From Isoetes taiwanensis (taxonomy: Eukaryota; Streptophyta; Lycopodiopsida; Isoetales; Isoetaceae): 64,000 nucleotides of DNA. The position numbers and the translations under genes are program-made. Location: the NCBI GenBank assembly GCA_021234155.1, contig JAJEKV010000005.1:2604215-2668214 (forward strand). Reading direction: 5' to 3'. This document shows positions 22,985-31,678 of this stretch, piece by piece. The notes beneath the pieces were generated by a model. That model saw only the letters and a program-made list of their open reading frames with translations, did no database searches and was not told the origin of the DNA. Every line of letters starts with the position of its first letter. The first letter of the stretch is position 1.

Positions 22985-23140
22985 CAGCATCTAAAATAAC
23001 CTTCAAGGCAGAAGAAAAAAAGAATAGAGCACATCCTTCAGCTCTGCTTCTTCTTCGGCTCTGCTCTGCTCTGCTTCTTCGGCTCTGCATCCGGCTACAC
23101 AAGTCAGAGAAAAGCGATCTGCCACAACCTTGCATGAATT
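22985..23140. repeat. Dispersed repeat, copy 1 of 2
   Basis: Shares with 24187-24330 the order GAAGAAA, AATAGAGC.CATCCTT, GGCTC.GC, CTTCTTCGGCTC, CATTCGCTAC-like and AAAGAAAAGCGA. Differences between the copies concentrate at CTG words (GGCTCTGCATC against GGCTCGCATTC). Possibly a SINE-like element. No promoter boxes were identified. Confidence 0.65.
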
Positions 23141-23149
23141 CACTGTTTT

Positions 23150-23728
23150 TTAATTTTTAAATTGCAAGAATTTAATGCTATTATCTAAGAATACAGTCTC
23201 CAGAAATGTGCAATCCGTTATTAAATTCTTAGCTCTTTGCAAGACGTTTATGAGCTCCAGCATTCCATACAATGACTCTTTAATTTTCTTTTCTAGATTG
23301 AAGCACATGATTAACCATTGACGTATCATGGAACATCTTTGGGTAAGGAGCTTACACTGGTGAAAGTTGACTTTAACCCCACCTGCAATACCTTCAATCT
23401 GGCGAATGATATGTGAAACTTGAGAATAGAAATGCTCAAAGCTTGTCCAGCATCCCTCCTCTATGATACTCTGAAAGATGGAGTCATCATCATCACATAA
23501 GCTAGCACAAGAGTGAAGTTGTGCCACAGTTTCACCCATAGGTCCAATTAGCACTTGAAACGAAGGAGGGAGGTTAAAGAAAAGGATCTCCTTAACATAT
23601 GCATCCTCAATTGACAAATTATGCCAAGATTCATCCAAGTAGTACGAGAATTTCCCCGTCGGTTCAGTTCTTACACTAACGACGCATGTGATTGTGCAGC
23701 TCTCCGGTTGACAAGGTCCAATTACCAC
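23150..23728 (-). CDS. Exon with MLKL-NTD/DUF1221-like helical region
   Basis: A 192-codon open frame on the minus strand. Its second half reads FEHFYSQVSHIIRQIEG then KVNFHQCKLLTQRC, and later GMLELINVLQRAKNLITDC. An N..QC..L..R phrase followed by helices and an A..LI..C phrase is the pattern of the four-helix N-terminal region found in plant kinases (DUF1221, and the region resembling the mixed-lineage kinase-like N-terminus). No kinase domain is seen nearby. The first half is not recognised. The frame ends in a stop at 23150 without a donor site, so it may be a terminal exon or a truncated copy. Assignment is by motif pattern only. Confidence 0.4.
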   Translation of the reverse strand: MVIGPCQPESCTITCVVSVRTEPTGKFSYYLDESWHNLSIEDAYVKEILFFNLPPSFQVLIGPMGETVAQLHSCASLCDDDDSIFQSIIEEGCWTSFEHFYSQVSHIIRQIEGIAGGVKVNFHQCKLLTQRCSMIRQWLIMCFNLEKKIKESLYGMLELINVLQRAKNLITDCTFLETVFLDNSIKFLQFKN

Positions 23729-24186
23729 ACATGAAAATGATAAAATTTGGCAACCTATTCAAAGATTTGCTTTTACTTACAAAGATTTGACGTCGGTACA
23801 TGTGTGAGCCGCTTCACTCAAACTTGTTTTTACCTTTTCTTTTATGCAAATTAATGATCGGTGCTCTGTCTTGTCCATCGTATGCCGTAACAATTGGTGA
23901 CTATTGACCGTTGTTGTTGCCTCAAGAATCTAATAGATAATTCTTGTGCTAGAAAACAAAACTGTGACTCAAAGGAATCAATGAAGAGGAATCTAGCTAA
24001 CAAACGGAATACAATAACGCCTCATGAAATTCCCCGAAAAAGACCCGGATCTCAAATTTGAATCGAATTGTTACATCTAATCCACTAGCCATGGGCTTAC
24101 ACCCTACGGTGGTCAATTCAATCGCTTTTTAATTCTCAGACTCAAGAATAGATTCGTCAAAAGCATTACTATAGGAATTCCATCAT
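23729..24186. other. Non-coding
   Basis: No gene, long repeat or hairpin recognised. Confidence 0.4.
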
Positions 24187-24330
24187 CGCCGAAGAAGAAA
24201 AAGGGGCGAAGAAATAAAAGGGTCAAAACGTAATAGAGCCCATCCTTTGGCTCGCTTCTTCCGGCCTGCGCTTCTGCTTCTTCGGCTCGCATTCGCTACA
24301 AAAATCAAAGAAAAGCGACACGTATGCAAA
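24187..24330. repeat. Dispersed repeat, copy 2 of 2
   Basis: Same orientation as the copy at 22985-23140, about 1.2 kb away. Confidence 0.65.
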
Positions 24331-24626
24331 GTTCCTTGGCCTTCTTTGGTCTTGCACGAAAAACACGTAACCCTAAAATGGATTAGGTCGAGGCCCCGCA
24401 TGATGCTTTTCGAAATTCATAGGGGAACCATTGGAAATTTGGCACCAAAAATCACGCCAACAGATGTGCACTCTAGATGTACCGATTAGTACGTCTCATG
24501 GAATACCATCGTCAAATCATATAAAAACCTTAAGAAAAAAAGTATAAAAATACAAAAGAAACCCCCTGTTATTTTGCTACATATTTTTTCCAATGCATTC
24601 TGGTTCTTTATCGATTAATCGAGAAG

Positions 24627-24858
24627 AATGCTATCTTTTAACAAAGAACTTGAAGCCTTGGTAGGCTTATGCAAAATCAAAGATCTGAATCCAAGTTCTA
24701 TGTGTCATGGTGTTCCTCTTGGAAACAGTTTCTGTAAGATTTTTCCATTATAAACTGCAATTATGAAGATGAGGCTCTTCCAAGAAGACATCCCGGTGGC
24801 GATACAGTTGGTGAAAGCGTGGGCACATTTGTAGCATGGCCAAAAGAACGTCTGAAAA
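24627..24858 (+). pseudogene. DUF8039-like transposon-associated exon
   Basis: Plus strand. SMCHGVPLGNSFCKIF is followed, after a frame change near 24755, by NYEDEALPRRHPGGDTVG and GTFVAWPKERLKR, ending at a strong donor (AAAAGG/GTATGT). The H-G-x-P-L-G phrase followed at this distance by V-A-W-P-K is the layout of the small domain found beside Ulp1-type proteases and transposases in plant DNA transposons (DUF8039-like). A second example of the domain lies 3 kb downstream in the same orientation. Whether the two belong to one element is unknown. Confidence 0.5.
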
Positions 24859-24911
24859 GGGTATGTATATTAGGATATTCTTAAAAAAAAAGAATATATC
24901 GTAACATCTGC

Positions 24912-25063
24912 GTGATGTTGTGAATTTTGAATTCTGTGATGCTCTTTAGCCAGTCTTATCAACCCCATGAAACCACACATTAATGAAAACGTGTAGTTTC
25001 TTGGGGTTGGTCATACTGGCTGGAGGGCATCAAAGGATTCAATATTTTCGACATTGCATATAA
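24912..25063. other. Long imperfect hairpin resembling a plant miRNA precursor
   Basis: The core (24938-25031) has arms of about 41 nt starting GATGC and ending at ACCACAC/GTGTAGT around an 11-nt loop. The central block CAACCCCATGAAAC pairs with GTTTCTTGGGGTTG. Mismatches are few and scattered, as in plant pre-miRNAs. Pairing continues more weakly for about 20-25 nt on each side (GAATTTTGAATTC with GATTCAATATTTTC). It lies 80 bp after the DUF8039-like exon, within what would be its intron. The alternative is a very small MITE. Confidence 0.6.
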
Positions 25064-25197
25064 AAAAACATAATAAACTAATGACATAAAAGTATAGTGC
25101 AAAATTGCGCCAGGCGCGAGTTTGTATTCATATTCCAAAAAAGTGTATGTACATTTCTTCTTCTGTAAAAATGCGCGGTAGCAATTCTTTTCTATCT

Positions 25198-25621
25198 CTA
25201 CAATATGTCACATAGGCCCACTTCATCGGCCCAATACCGCAAAAAATCCCACCTGAAACACTCTGATATGACAGGATCCTCATCTTCCTTGCGAATGTCG
25301 AGTCTCCAAACCAGAGTGTTGTATCGATCCTTGATACTATAAATGAAATCCTCGTACTTATTTGTTGGCATGAGCCTTACTAAGAGCATGAGGAGCCGCA
25401 TATGTCCAGAGATGCGATGGAAGTGTTCCCATGGCCCCGGATACAGACTGTCTAATGGATTCTCCAACTCTCTTTGAACGTTTTGAACAAAGACAATCAA
25501 GTAATATCTTGTACCCGGGTCCGTGAGTTGATGGTCGTCCGGGGAAGTGTATTTGAACTAGAACCAGGCCGATTGTATTTGAACTAGGATCAGCCAGTGT
25601 CCATGCATAAGGAAAATCCAT
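25198..25621 (-). pseudogene. Unidentified terminal exon
   Basis: Minus strand. Two overlapping frames read as one exon after a one-base shift near 25500: MDFPYAWTLADPSSNTI and IHFPGRPSTHGPGYK, then VFVQNVQRELENPLD, YPGPWEHFHRISGHM and FRWDFLRYWADEVGL, ending in a stop. The composition is that of a real globular protein, but I do not recognise the family. It is upstream of the DGQH gene on the same strand but ends in a stop, so it is not simply its 5' exon. A GCGCCAGGCGCG palindrome lies 75 bp beyond the stop. Confidence 0.45.
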
Positions 25622-25975
25622 GGCACTAGAACGAGAGAAATTAAGTAATTAGCAAATGATATATTACTCTCCCCATAAAACGATTCTGAACATACATAAT
25701 TCAAAGCGCGCCAGGCGCATTTGCTTTGTTTTTTTCACAGATCTATTTCACTCGCACCTGGCGCGATTTGTACAGAACCGTATGAAATAGAAAAGCCAAA
25801 CTAAAAACGCGCCTGGCGCGCTTTGATTAACCTAGTGGAAAATCGGAAACCAAAAATAGAAATGCGCCAAGCGCGACATATTATTCTAACAGAATGCATA
25901 ATGCAGAATTCATTGTTTTAGTTCATTATTTAGAGCAGATAGAGGAAGAGCTAGTGAAATAGAATAAGAGCAGAT
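25622..25975. other. Non-coding with four GC palindromes
   Basis: AT-rich DNA in which four palindromes of the GCGCCWGGCGC family occur within 180 bp. Confidence 0.6.
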
Positions 25976-26235
25976 ACATCAAAATCATATAAGCAAGATC
26001 ATAGAACAGATAGATCATACAACAGATAGATCATAGATCTTAGATCATAGAGCAGATAGATCATAGATAATAGATCATAGAGCAAGATCATAGAGAAGAT
26101 AGATCATAGATCATTATTTACTTCATTATTTTAGATCATTAATTAGAACAGATAGAGGAAGAGCTAGTGAAATAGAATAAGAGCAGATCATATAGGCAAG
26201 ATCACAGAACAAGATCATAGAGCAGGATCTATATA
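25976..26235. repeat. Low-complexity repeat (GATCATAGA/AGCAGAT)
   Basis: AGATCATAGA and AGCAGATAGATCAT recur many times. A longer phrase, AGATAGAGGAAGAGCTAGTG, occurs near 25938 and again near 26150, giving a higher-order period of about 210 bp. Confidence 0.75.
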
Positions 26236-26940
26236 TGAAGGTGGTAGGGCAGTTTAGGACTGATGCATGTAAAAGTAAATAACATGCTTTATGTAAAATA
26301 ACTACTTTATGTAAATAACATGAAATACTAACCTATTTGTGTTCTGTACCCGAGAATTGAGCCTTTGCCTTTGAGCCAAAACCAAAAAATCGAAAAACAA
26401 AGTTGATTTGATTCGAGAAGCCAATAGCAGATGATTTGAGCCTTAAGAAGCCGAGAAAAAGCAATAGCAGCTAATTTGGAAACCGAGAAGCCGAGAAGCT
26501 TTAACACAAAAAACAAAAAACCACAAAACTTTGTTATTCAAAGCCAGAGAGATTGTAGAGAGCCGAAAAGCCAAAAAAGCCAGAGACATTGTATAGAGCC
26601 TACAAACCTTTGAGCCGAAAACACCTTTGAGCCGAAAACCCTAAAGCAGATGATTGTAGAAGCTGAAAAGCTCGAAAAGCCGAGTTTAAAGCAGATAGAA
26701 GCCGAAAAGTCGAGATTGATGCAGATAGAAGCCGAGAAGCAGATTGAAGCAGATTGAAGCCTAGATTGAAGCCGAGAAGCGCCTAGATTGCATGCAGAGA
26801 TTGAAGCGCCGAGATTGCAAGCAGAAGCGCCTGGAATGCCTGGAATTGGAAGCGGAAGCGGAAGCGCCTGGAATTAGCCTGGAACTCGAAAAGTTCGAAA
26901 GTGAGAGAAAGCAGTTTGAAAACGAATGCTAACTTCAAAT
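26236..26940. repeat. Degenerate repeat (GAAGCCGAGAAGC-like)
   Basis: From about 26350 to 26900 the phrase GAAGCCGAGAAG/AGCCGAAAAG recurs at irregular intervals, passing into AGATTGAAGC and then GGAAGCGCCTGGAATT. It is purine-rich on the plus strand. No protein-coding pattern is maintained. Confidence 0.65.
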
Positions 26941-27450
26941 AATAACTGCCTTAAAAATTTCGTACCGCGCAATCATCACTGCCGCGAAAATTTATTACAA
27001 AGATTTTTTGTTTTAAGGACCGTGACTTTAAAAGTTTAAAAGTTATGAGTTAATAGTTAAGTTAGTTGTTAATTATAAGTTAATAGTTAATAGTTAAGTT
27101 ATAAGTTATAAGTTAATAGTTTAAAAGTTATAAGTTAGTAGTTAAGTTAGTGACCTTAAAACTTAGTTCTAACCTTAAAACTTTTAACCTACAATAACTT
27201 TCCAACCTTAAAATTTCTAACCTATAATAACCTATAATAAACTTCTTAACCTTAAAACTGCTAACCTATAATTAATAACCTTAAAAGTTGTTGCTAAGGT
27301 TATTATAGGATAAAAGTTTAGAAGGTTATAAGTAGAGGGTTTTATTTATATAAATAAGACATATATGAGGCTTTCATTTATGAACATGTTAGTGAGAGGT
27401 TATTTGGATATGCTAACTTACTATATATTTTTATGCATTCTAGGTCAATG
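26941..27450. repeat. Low-complexity AT repeats (AGTTAATAGTTAAG then AACCTTAAAA)
   Basis: Between about 27040 and 27150 variants of AGTTATAAGTTAATAG repeat. From 27150 to 27300 variants of AACCTTAAAACTT and CCTATAATAA repeat, which are roughly their complement, so the two halves can pair. The stretch ends before the transposon exon, and a possible acceptor (GCATTCTAG) lies at 27443. Confidence 0.6.
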
Positions 27451-27466
27451 GCATGCAAAATGCTAA

Positions 27467-28033
27467 AAAAAAGGCCCCAATGATGCTGACCAAGGCAAGG
27501 AAAAATTACCAAATGATGAAGATGATGCCCAAGGAAAGGAAAAGACTGCAAATGATGTTGATGATGGCAAAGAAAAGGAAAAGACTCCAAATGATGTTGA
27601 TGATGGCAAAGGAAAGGAAAAGACTCCAAATGATGTTGATGATGGCAAAGGAAAGGAAAAGACCACAAATGAAAAGGATGATGCCAAAGGAAAGGAAATT
27701 GTACTTTATACTCGGGTCGATTGGAAAAACAAAAAGGTCAAGATCCTGCATGCATGCAACAGAGAGGCAGTAGGAGAAGGGATTATTGTTCTAGCAGATC
27801 CTATCAATGCAGTGAATGATGAAAGATTAGGGGAGGACAGGTTAGGTGTGGCAATCTCAAAATTATATGACAATTGGAAGGAAAAGGGTTCAGGCAAACA
27901 AGAATGCCTAGCTTGTGTGAAGCAACTAGAGGTTCCAACTATTGTTGCATGGCCTAGGGACAAGATTCAACCGGAGGGGAACTACACGTTTCCTATAGAT
28001 GTAGAACCATTGTCAACAATGTTCACACAATAA
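27467..28033 (+). pseudogene. DUF8039-like protein with acidic/basic repeats
   Basis: The open frame has an N-terminal part of five to six copies of a 12-residue repeat of the form PNDVDDGKGKEK, followed by about 110 residues containing TRVDWKNKKVKILHAC, EGIIVLADP, LGEDRLGVAISKLYDNW and VPTIVAWPRDKI. The G.I...DP...V....LG...V.V..........P.......VAWP layout is that of the DUF8039-like domain in plant transposons. The frame ends at a TAA at 28031-28033, and the next block is in another frame. Confidence 0.6.
27479..27697. repeat. Coding 36-bp tandem repeat
   Basis: The unit AATGATG..GATGATGGCAAAGGAAAGGAAAAGACT-like (36 bp, described in parts) is repeated about six times in frame and encodes the NDVDDGKGKEKT repeat. 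The two central copies are almost identical. Confidence 0.85.
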
Positions 28034-28034
28034 A

Positions 28035-28451
28035 GGTAGCAAGAGGCCACTTCCAACTTTCAAACATTATCCCACCAAAAGATGCAAGTCAGATTATGAT
28101 TGTTCTCCTGAAGCTATGATGAAGGTTAAAGGAGGTGAATGTTGTTGGGCTTCTTGTGTTAGAATGTTCACAATAGAGGAGTTGGTGGGAGCAAAAGCTA
28201 CATATCAGGAACATAAGTGTGATAGCAGGAGGAATTTCATGTACACCATATTTGGCTATGCAATTCAGGATGAAAGATCAAAGAAGAAAAGATTCCCATT
28301 GAATGGAAAGTGGATATGTTCAAAAGCATGGATGGCTATACATGGAATTCCAACCTCTTCTTGGCACAACTGGCAAAAGAGACATGAAAATGGTAGTAAA
28401 ATTGCATTGCATGGGAACACTGGCCTGGTAAGGCCTACCTCAAGAAAGTAG
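28035..28451 (+). pseudogene. Transposase N-terminal block
   Basis: About 138 codons open. Landmarks in order: PLPTFKHYPTKRCKSDYD, GGECCWASCVRMFTIEEL, SRRNFMYTIFGYAI, then RFPLNGKWICSKAWMAIHGI and SSWHNWQKR. In the wider family a CC...C.....(V/I)..(L/F)......R..F.......(G)..(V)C..(A/F)...LGI pattern forms a zinc-binding and DNA-binding N-terminus. The frame stops just where the hairpin insertion begins. Confidence 0.6.
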
Positions 28452-28536
28452 GTGGATAGGAAAGAAAACATCCATAGGAAAGAAAACATCCACCTACTTT
28501 CCTATCCAAACATCCACCTTCTTTCCTATCCTACTT
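28446..28536. repeat. Hairpin filler within the transposase
   Basis: AAGTAGG(TGGA)TAGGAAAG at the left is matched by CTTTCCTATCCTACTT at the right. Between them the words GGAAAGAAAACATCC (twice) and CATCCACCT.CTTTCCTATCC (twice) fold in the same way. This stretch takes the place of the catalytic middle of the transposase. Confidence 0.75.
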
Positions 28537-28543
28537 AACAGCT

Positions 28544-28933
28544 GTGGGTATTTTTGAAAGAGTCAATTTGGGGTTCCTAATGCCCGGACATACTCATGAG
28601 GATGTGGATGCATTGTTTGGAAAATATAGTCATGTATTGAGACAGCAGACAGTTACCAACTTTCCTAGGCTATTGGAAATATTTCATGGATGTACAAATC
28701 CATCTCCTATAGGATCTATCATAGGAGAAGTGCCTGATTGGAAGAGTTTTGTGGATGGTTATGCTCTCGACATGGAAGGTCATTCTAGACCTCTTCAATT
28801 CACTTTTTGGATGAGAGAAGGGATTCCAATCATGCAATGGAATCTGGCCTCCTTGTCACAACCATCATTCGCTTATTGTTGTCTGGAATGGCTGCTTGAT
28901 GCATTCTTATGCTTCCTTTTCCATGTGTTGTGA
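28544..28933 (+). pseudogene. Transposase C-terminal block (GHTHEDVD motif)
   Basis: The open frame starts with FERVNLGFLMPGHTHEDVD and continues ALFGKYSHVLRQQTV, LLEIFHGC, GEVPDWKSFVDGYA and PLQFTFWMREGIPIMQW. The GHTHED(V/I)D...F...S motif contains the last catalytic acid of this transposase family, and the later D-W-K and F-x-F residues also fit. The last 25 residues after about 28855 look like read-through into non-coding DNA. Confidence 0.7.
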
Positions 28934-31118
28934 TGTAGTTTGTTTTGCTATTTTGGTTGTTTCAGGTCATATTATTGATCCTAGGAGCAAATGCTGCAAT
29001 ACGTGTTATACCTATAACAAATACAGATAAGGCCCTTGAAGTAAAGCTGAACCTTTACAATCTTGCTGGGAAAAGAATGCCAAATTTTGCTTGAAATAGA
29101 AGAAGGATTTCATGGACTGAAAAATGTCATGGATGTATCCAGCAGTGTAAATCATAGGCAATATTTCTTCTGTAGGACAGGATTGACCTATATGTATGCC
29201 TTCTAAAAGGATATGATTGTCTTATTGAGTCCTTTATCTGAAATTATACATATTTTCCTTACATTTGAAGCTTCAAACTCTTGAACTGTGGTTATAGACA
29301 CTGTCCTTAATGTGCATGATGGCAGAGAACTGCTTGATTATGTGTTTATTAAAAATAAAAATATGTAATGGCATAATATTGATCACGAGGACAGAATAAT
29401 TTTTTAGTAACAGGAGGGACATTTGTACGTGATGTTAGCTGTATGAACATTGTTAGCTACTTATTTAGCTGACATATTTAATTTCCTTTAACTTTTTGTT
29501 TGCAGTTGGTCCGTGCCAAAATATGATACAATTACGTCTAGATTCAGGTGAGGACTCTTTCAATGTTAATTGTAAGAAAAAATGTAAACGGCATAATTTC
29601 TCAATTTCCTCAAGCTTAATAATTTCACTTTTAAATTACTCTTTTGTTTTTCTTATTGGAGTTGATAGAGCATTAGTAGGTTTATCATTACCTTCAAAAA
29701 ATACGAGTTTATAACAGGCAGTCCCCTTGTCATGTTATAAATTAGTCATTGTCTGGTGCAAGCTGGTGCCTATTATATACCTAGTAATATTGGTCGTCTC
29801 CAGTTTTGTTGGGTAGTGTCAGTTGCCTAGATGGATTTAATCCATCTCAATGTGTTAGGCGGGTCAAAGTTTGAGCTCCATACTGCTAACCCATACTGCT
29901 GTTGAAATCAAATTTTGTTTAAATAGCCTAAAGACTTGTGATCATGATAGTATATGATAAAATCAGTGTCATTTACACTTAGCCAAGAGGCCTGATAATA
30001 TGTGCATGATGAGTCCTTTTTTACAAGCATAAATAATCAAACTAAGGAGTTAGTCCATGTGATGCTTCTAGGACATAAATTTATGCCGAATAGACTAATC
30101 TGCAAGTTTTTAACTGATCTCAAGTTTGCTGCTTCTTGTGTCCTGTCTCAGGTAATAAATGTCAAGTTGGGACCACCTTACTCAAATAAATGTGATCTGT
30201 AATAAAAGTTTGTGCTATTATTTGTTAAATAAAAATAAAAACAGGTGCAACGTTTGCACGTGTATATGATTGATGAACAGTGTGCATGGGATAGTTTCAT
30301 TCTATGACTAATTCTTGATGGAGGCCCTTAAATATTATGTATCAATGAATACAAAAATTGGATTGTATTTCTCCCCTTTAAACATCTCACCCAATAAGGT
30401 GTGTTGCCACGCAAGACCCATCCAAGCAATGGTTGAAAGTTTTTTAATGACACCTTTAACATTATTTATATGCCACCTTATCATACCATATATAAAGCAG
30501 TAACATTTCTGTTCTTAAAAAATAGGAAGTCTTTTTTCTGGGCTGAGCACAGCCTAGGAGCTCGACACGTACATTTTTTTCTTCATTTCTAAAATCGTAA
30601 AAAGGAAATATTGCAAGGTCGACACGTGATCTTCCCCCTTTCTTGCTCTCCAAGCAATCCGTCGCCATTTGAGCTTTTTGGGCGTAGATTTTGGTCTGAA
30701 TGGGTAAAGGATTGTGGCCAGTTAATGGGTTTTGTGTCCCGAATGTCGCGGTTAGGTTATTGGGGAAAACAAAGGGAATTAGGCAGTTTGTCGCGGTAGA
30801 CTCGCTTTCTTGGTTGTTATTGCAAATTAAAAAGCGGCGGGAGTATTACTTAAGTCCCGAGAAAAAGGGCGTTGATGAAATCGAGCTTGAATAGAAAGAA
30901 GAGGCAAAAAGGGGATTAAAACCCGCTTGGGATGAGCAAGAATGGAAACGAGGCTTCCGGCCGAAGGAAGAGGGAAGAAGAAGGCATTCTTTCCCGTAAA
31001 ATCTCTACTCGACGGTGGAAAAAGAAGTGCCCGTGAGTTCTGTCTCACTTTCTTACGATCTTGGACCCGATTAATTGCTTTCTACGCCTTGGACCGTGGT
31101 GTACAAGCCGGGTGAAAG
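28934..31118. other. Non-coding; contains a piece shared with the downstream array
   Basis: AT-rich. The piece 29065-29205 recurs at the head of each array unit. A perfect 19-bp palindrome, AGATGGATTTAATCCATCT, is at about 29829. Between 30500 and 31100 the sequence is more GC-rich and contains open frames, but no family is recognised. Confidence 0.5.
29065..29205. repeat. Dispersed repeat shared with array units
   Basis: GAATGCCAAATTTTGCTTGA, TTTCATGGACTGAAAAATGT and TTGACCTATATGTATG occur here and at 32550-32682, 42540-42655 and 49608-49735 in the same orientation. Here it directly follows the transposase remnant, so the heads of the array units may derive from the 3' side of the same transposon. 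Confidence 0.8.
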
Positions 31119-31678
31119 AGAATGAATTGTTGACAGAATGCATGGAATGCCTTTAAACAAAGCCACCCACTCGTAAGCTTAGCACAACATGCTTATTGGA
31201 ACCTCAAGGGCCATAATTCTCGCGACATTTTGAGCCACAAAATTCAAATATTTGGTTCCAAAATCACTCCACGTATACAAACTTCGATTCCAACCGGAGA
31301 ATTTCTACCAGAATGGGACCCCTTTTGATTTTCTCAAATCAAGAAGGATTGGAAAAAATTGGTGAGATTCTAGGTGGGTATGACCACAATTATGTCTTTG
31401 GATGGAACAGTCAAAGCATGGCCCCGCACTTGGCGGCCAGATTGAAGGAGCCTTCAAGTGGAAGGGCCATGGAAGTATTTACAAATGCACCGGGATTGCG
31501 GTTCTACAAATCGAAATTTGATGGTGAGTATAAAGGGCAATATAGACAGCATGATGCCTTGTGTTTGGAAACTCAGGCCTTCCCTGATGTTGTCGATAGG
31601 CCAAACTTTCCTAGTGTCATTTTTTCACCACCTCATGTGTATAGACATGTAATGCTCAACCGCTTCTATCATTCTTAG
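31119..31678 (+). pseudogene. Aldose 1-epimerase (galactose mutarotase), C-terminal part, frameshifted
   Basis: Aldose 1-epimerase interconverts alpha and beta anomers of hexoses. Landmarks in order: NELLTECME and PLNKATH (31120-31165), LAQHAYWNLKGHNSRDIL (about 31180-31233) with the catalytic His, IQIFGSKITPR, IPTGEFLP, TPFDF (31318), GGYDHNYVFGW (31373-31405), GRAMEVFTNAPGLRFY (31461-31508), CLETQAFPDVVDRPNFPS (31560-31614) with the catalytic Glu, and a normal stop at 31678. Three or four single-base shifts break the frame before 31340. After that it is open to the natural end. The N-terminal half of about 150 residues is absent or in unseen exons. It could be a real gene with sequence errors rather than a pseudogene. 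Confidence 0.8.

Larger units (their letters stand above)
18443..25880. repeat. Interspersed GC-rich palindrome family, core GCGCCWGGCGC
   Basis: A short palindrome set in AT-rich DNA, with consensus close to TCGCGCCWGGCGCGA flanked by AAA/TTT. Copies at 18443-18460, 18473-18492, 18751-18774, 18784-18806, 20036-20054, 20101-20121, 25101-25124, 25702-25723, 25749-25770, 25804-25825 and 25861-25878. The first four belong to the foldback element. The others stand alone in non-coding DNA, two of them at the start of a short tandem repeat. Function is unknown. Confidence 0.7.
27443..28933 (+). mobile_element. Internally deleted DNA transposon coding region (DUF8039-like plus GHTHEDVD transposase)
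   Basis: Three coding blocks follow one another on the plus strand: a DUF8039-like block, a cysteine-containing N-terminal transposase block and a C-terminal block with PGHTHEDVDALFG. The combination of a CC..(S/R)C.. start, a G..(I/V)C..(A/F)...(I/L)GI phrase and a C-terminal GHTHED(V/I)D motif characterises a family of eukaryotic DDE-type transposases (DUF7869-type). The middle of the transposase, where the first catalytic acids would lie, is missing and replaced by an 85-bp hairpin sequence. The terminal inverted repeats are not identified. Confidence 0.65.

Noticed and set aside
18443-25880. CRISPR-like array
   Set aside because: The palindromes are irregularly spaced over 7 kb, vary in sequence and lie in a eukaryotic genome, so they are not a CRISPR array.
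26328-26516. Minus-strand 62-codon frame rich in Leu and Phe
   Set aside because: It is a reading of the GAAGCCGAGAAG repeat tract on the opposite strand.
27453-27773. Plus-strand Met/Lys-rich repeat protein (MMLMMAKERKR) and three minus-strand repeat proteins
   Set aside because: These are shadows of the NDVDDGKGKEK frame, which alone continues into a recognisable domain.
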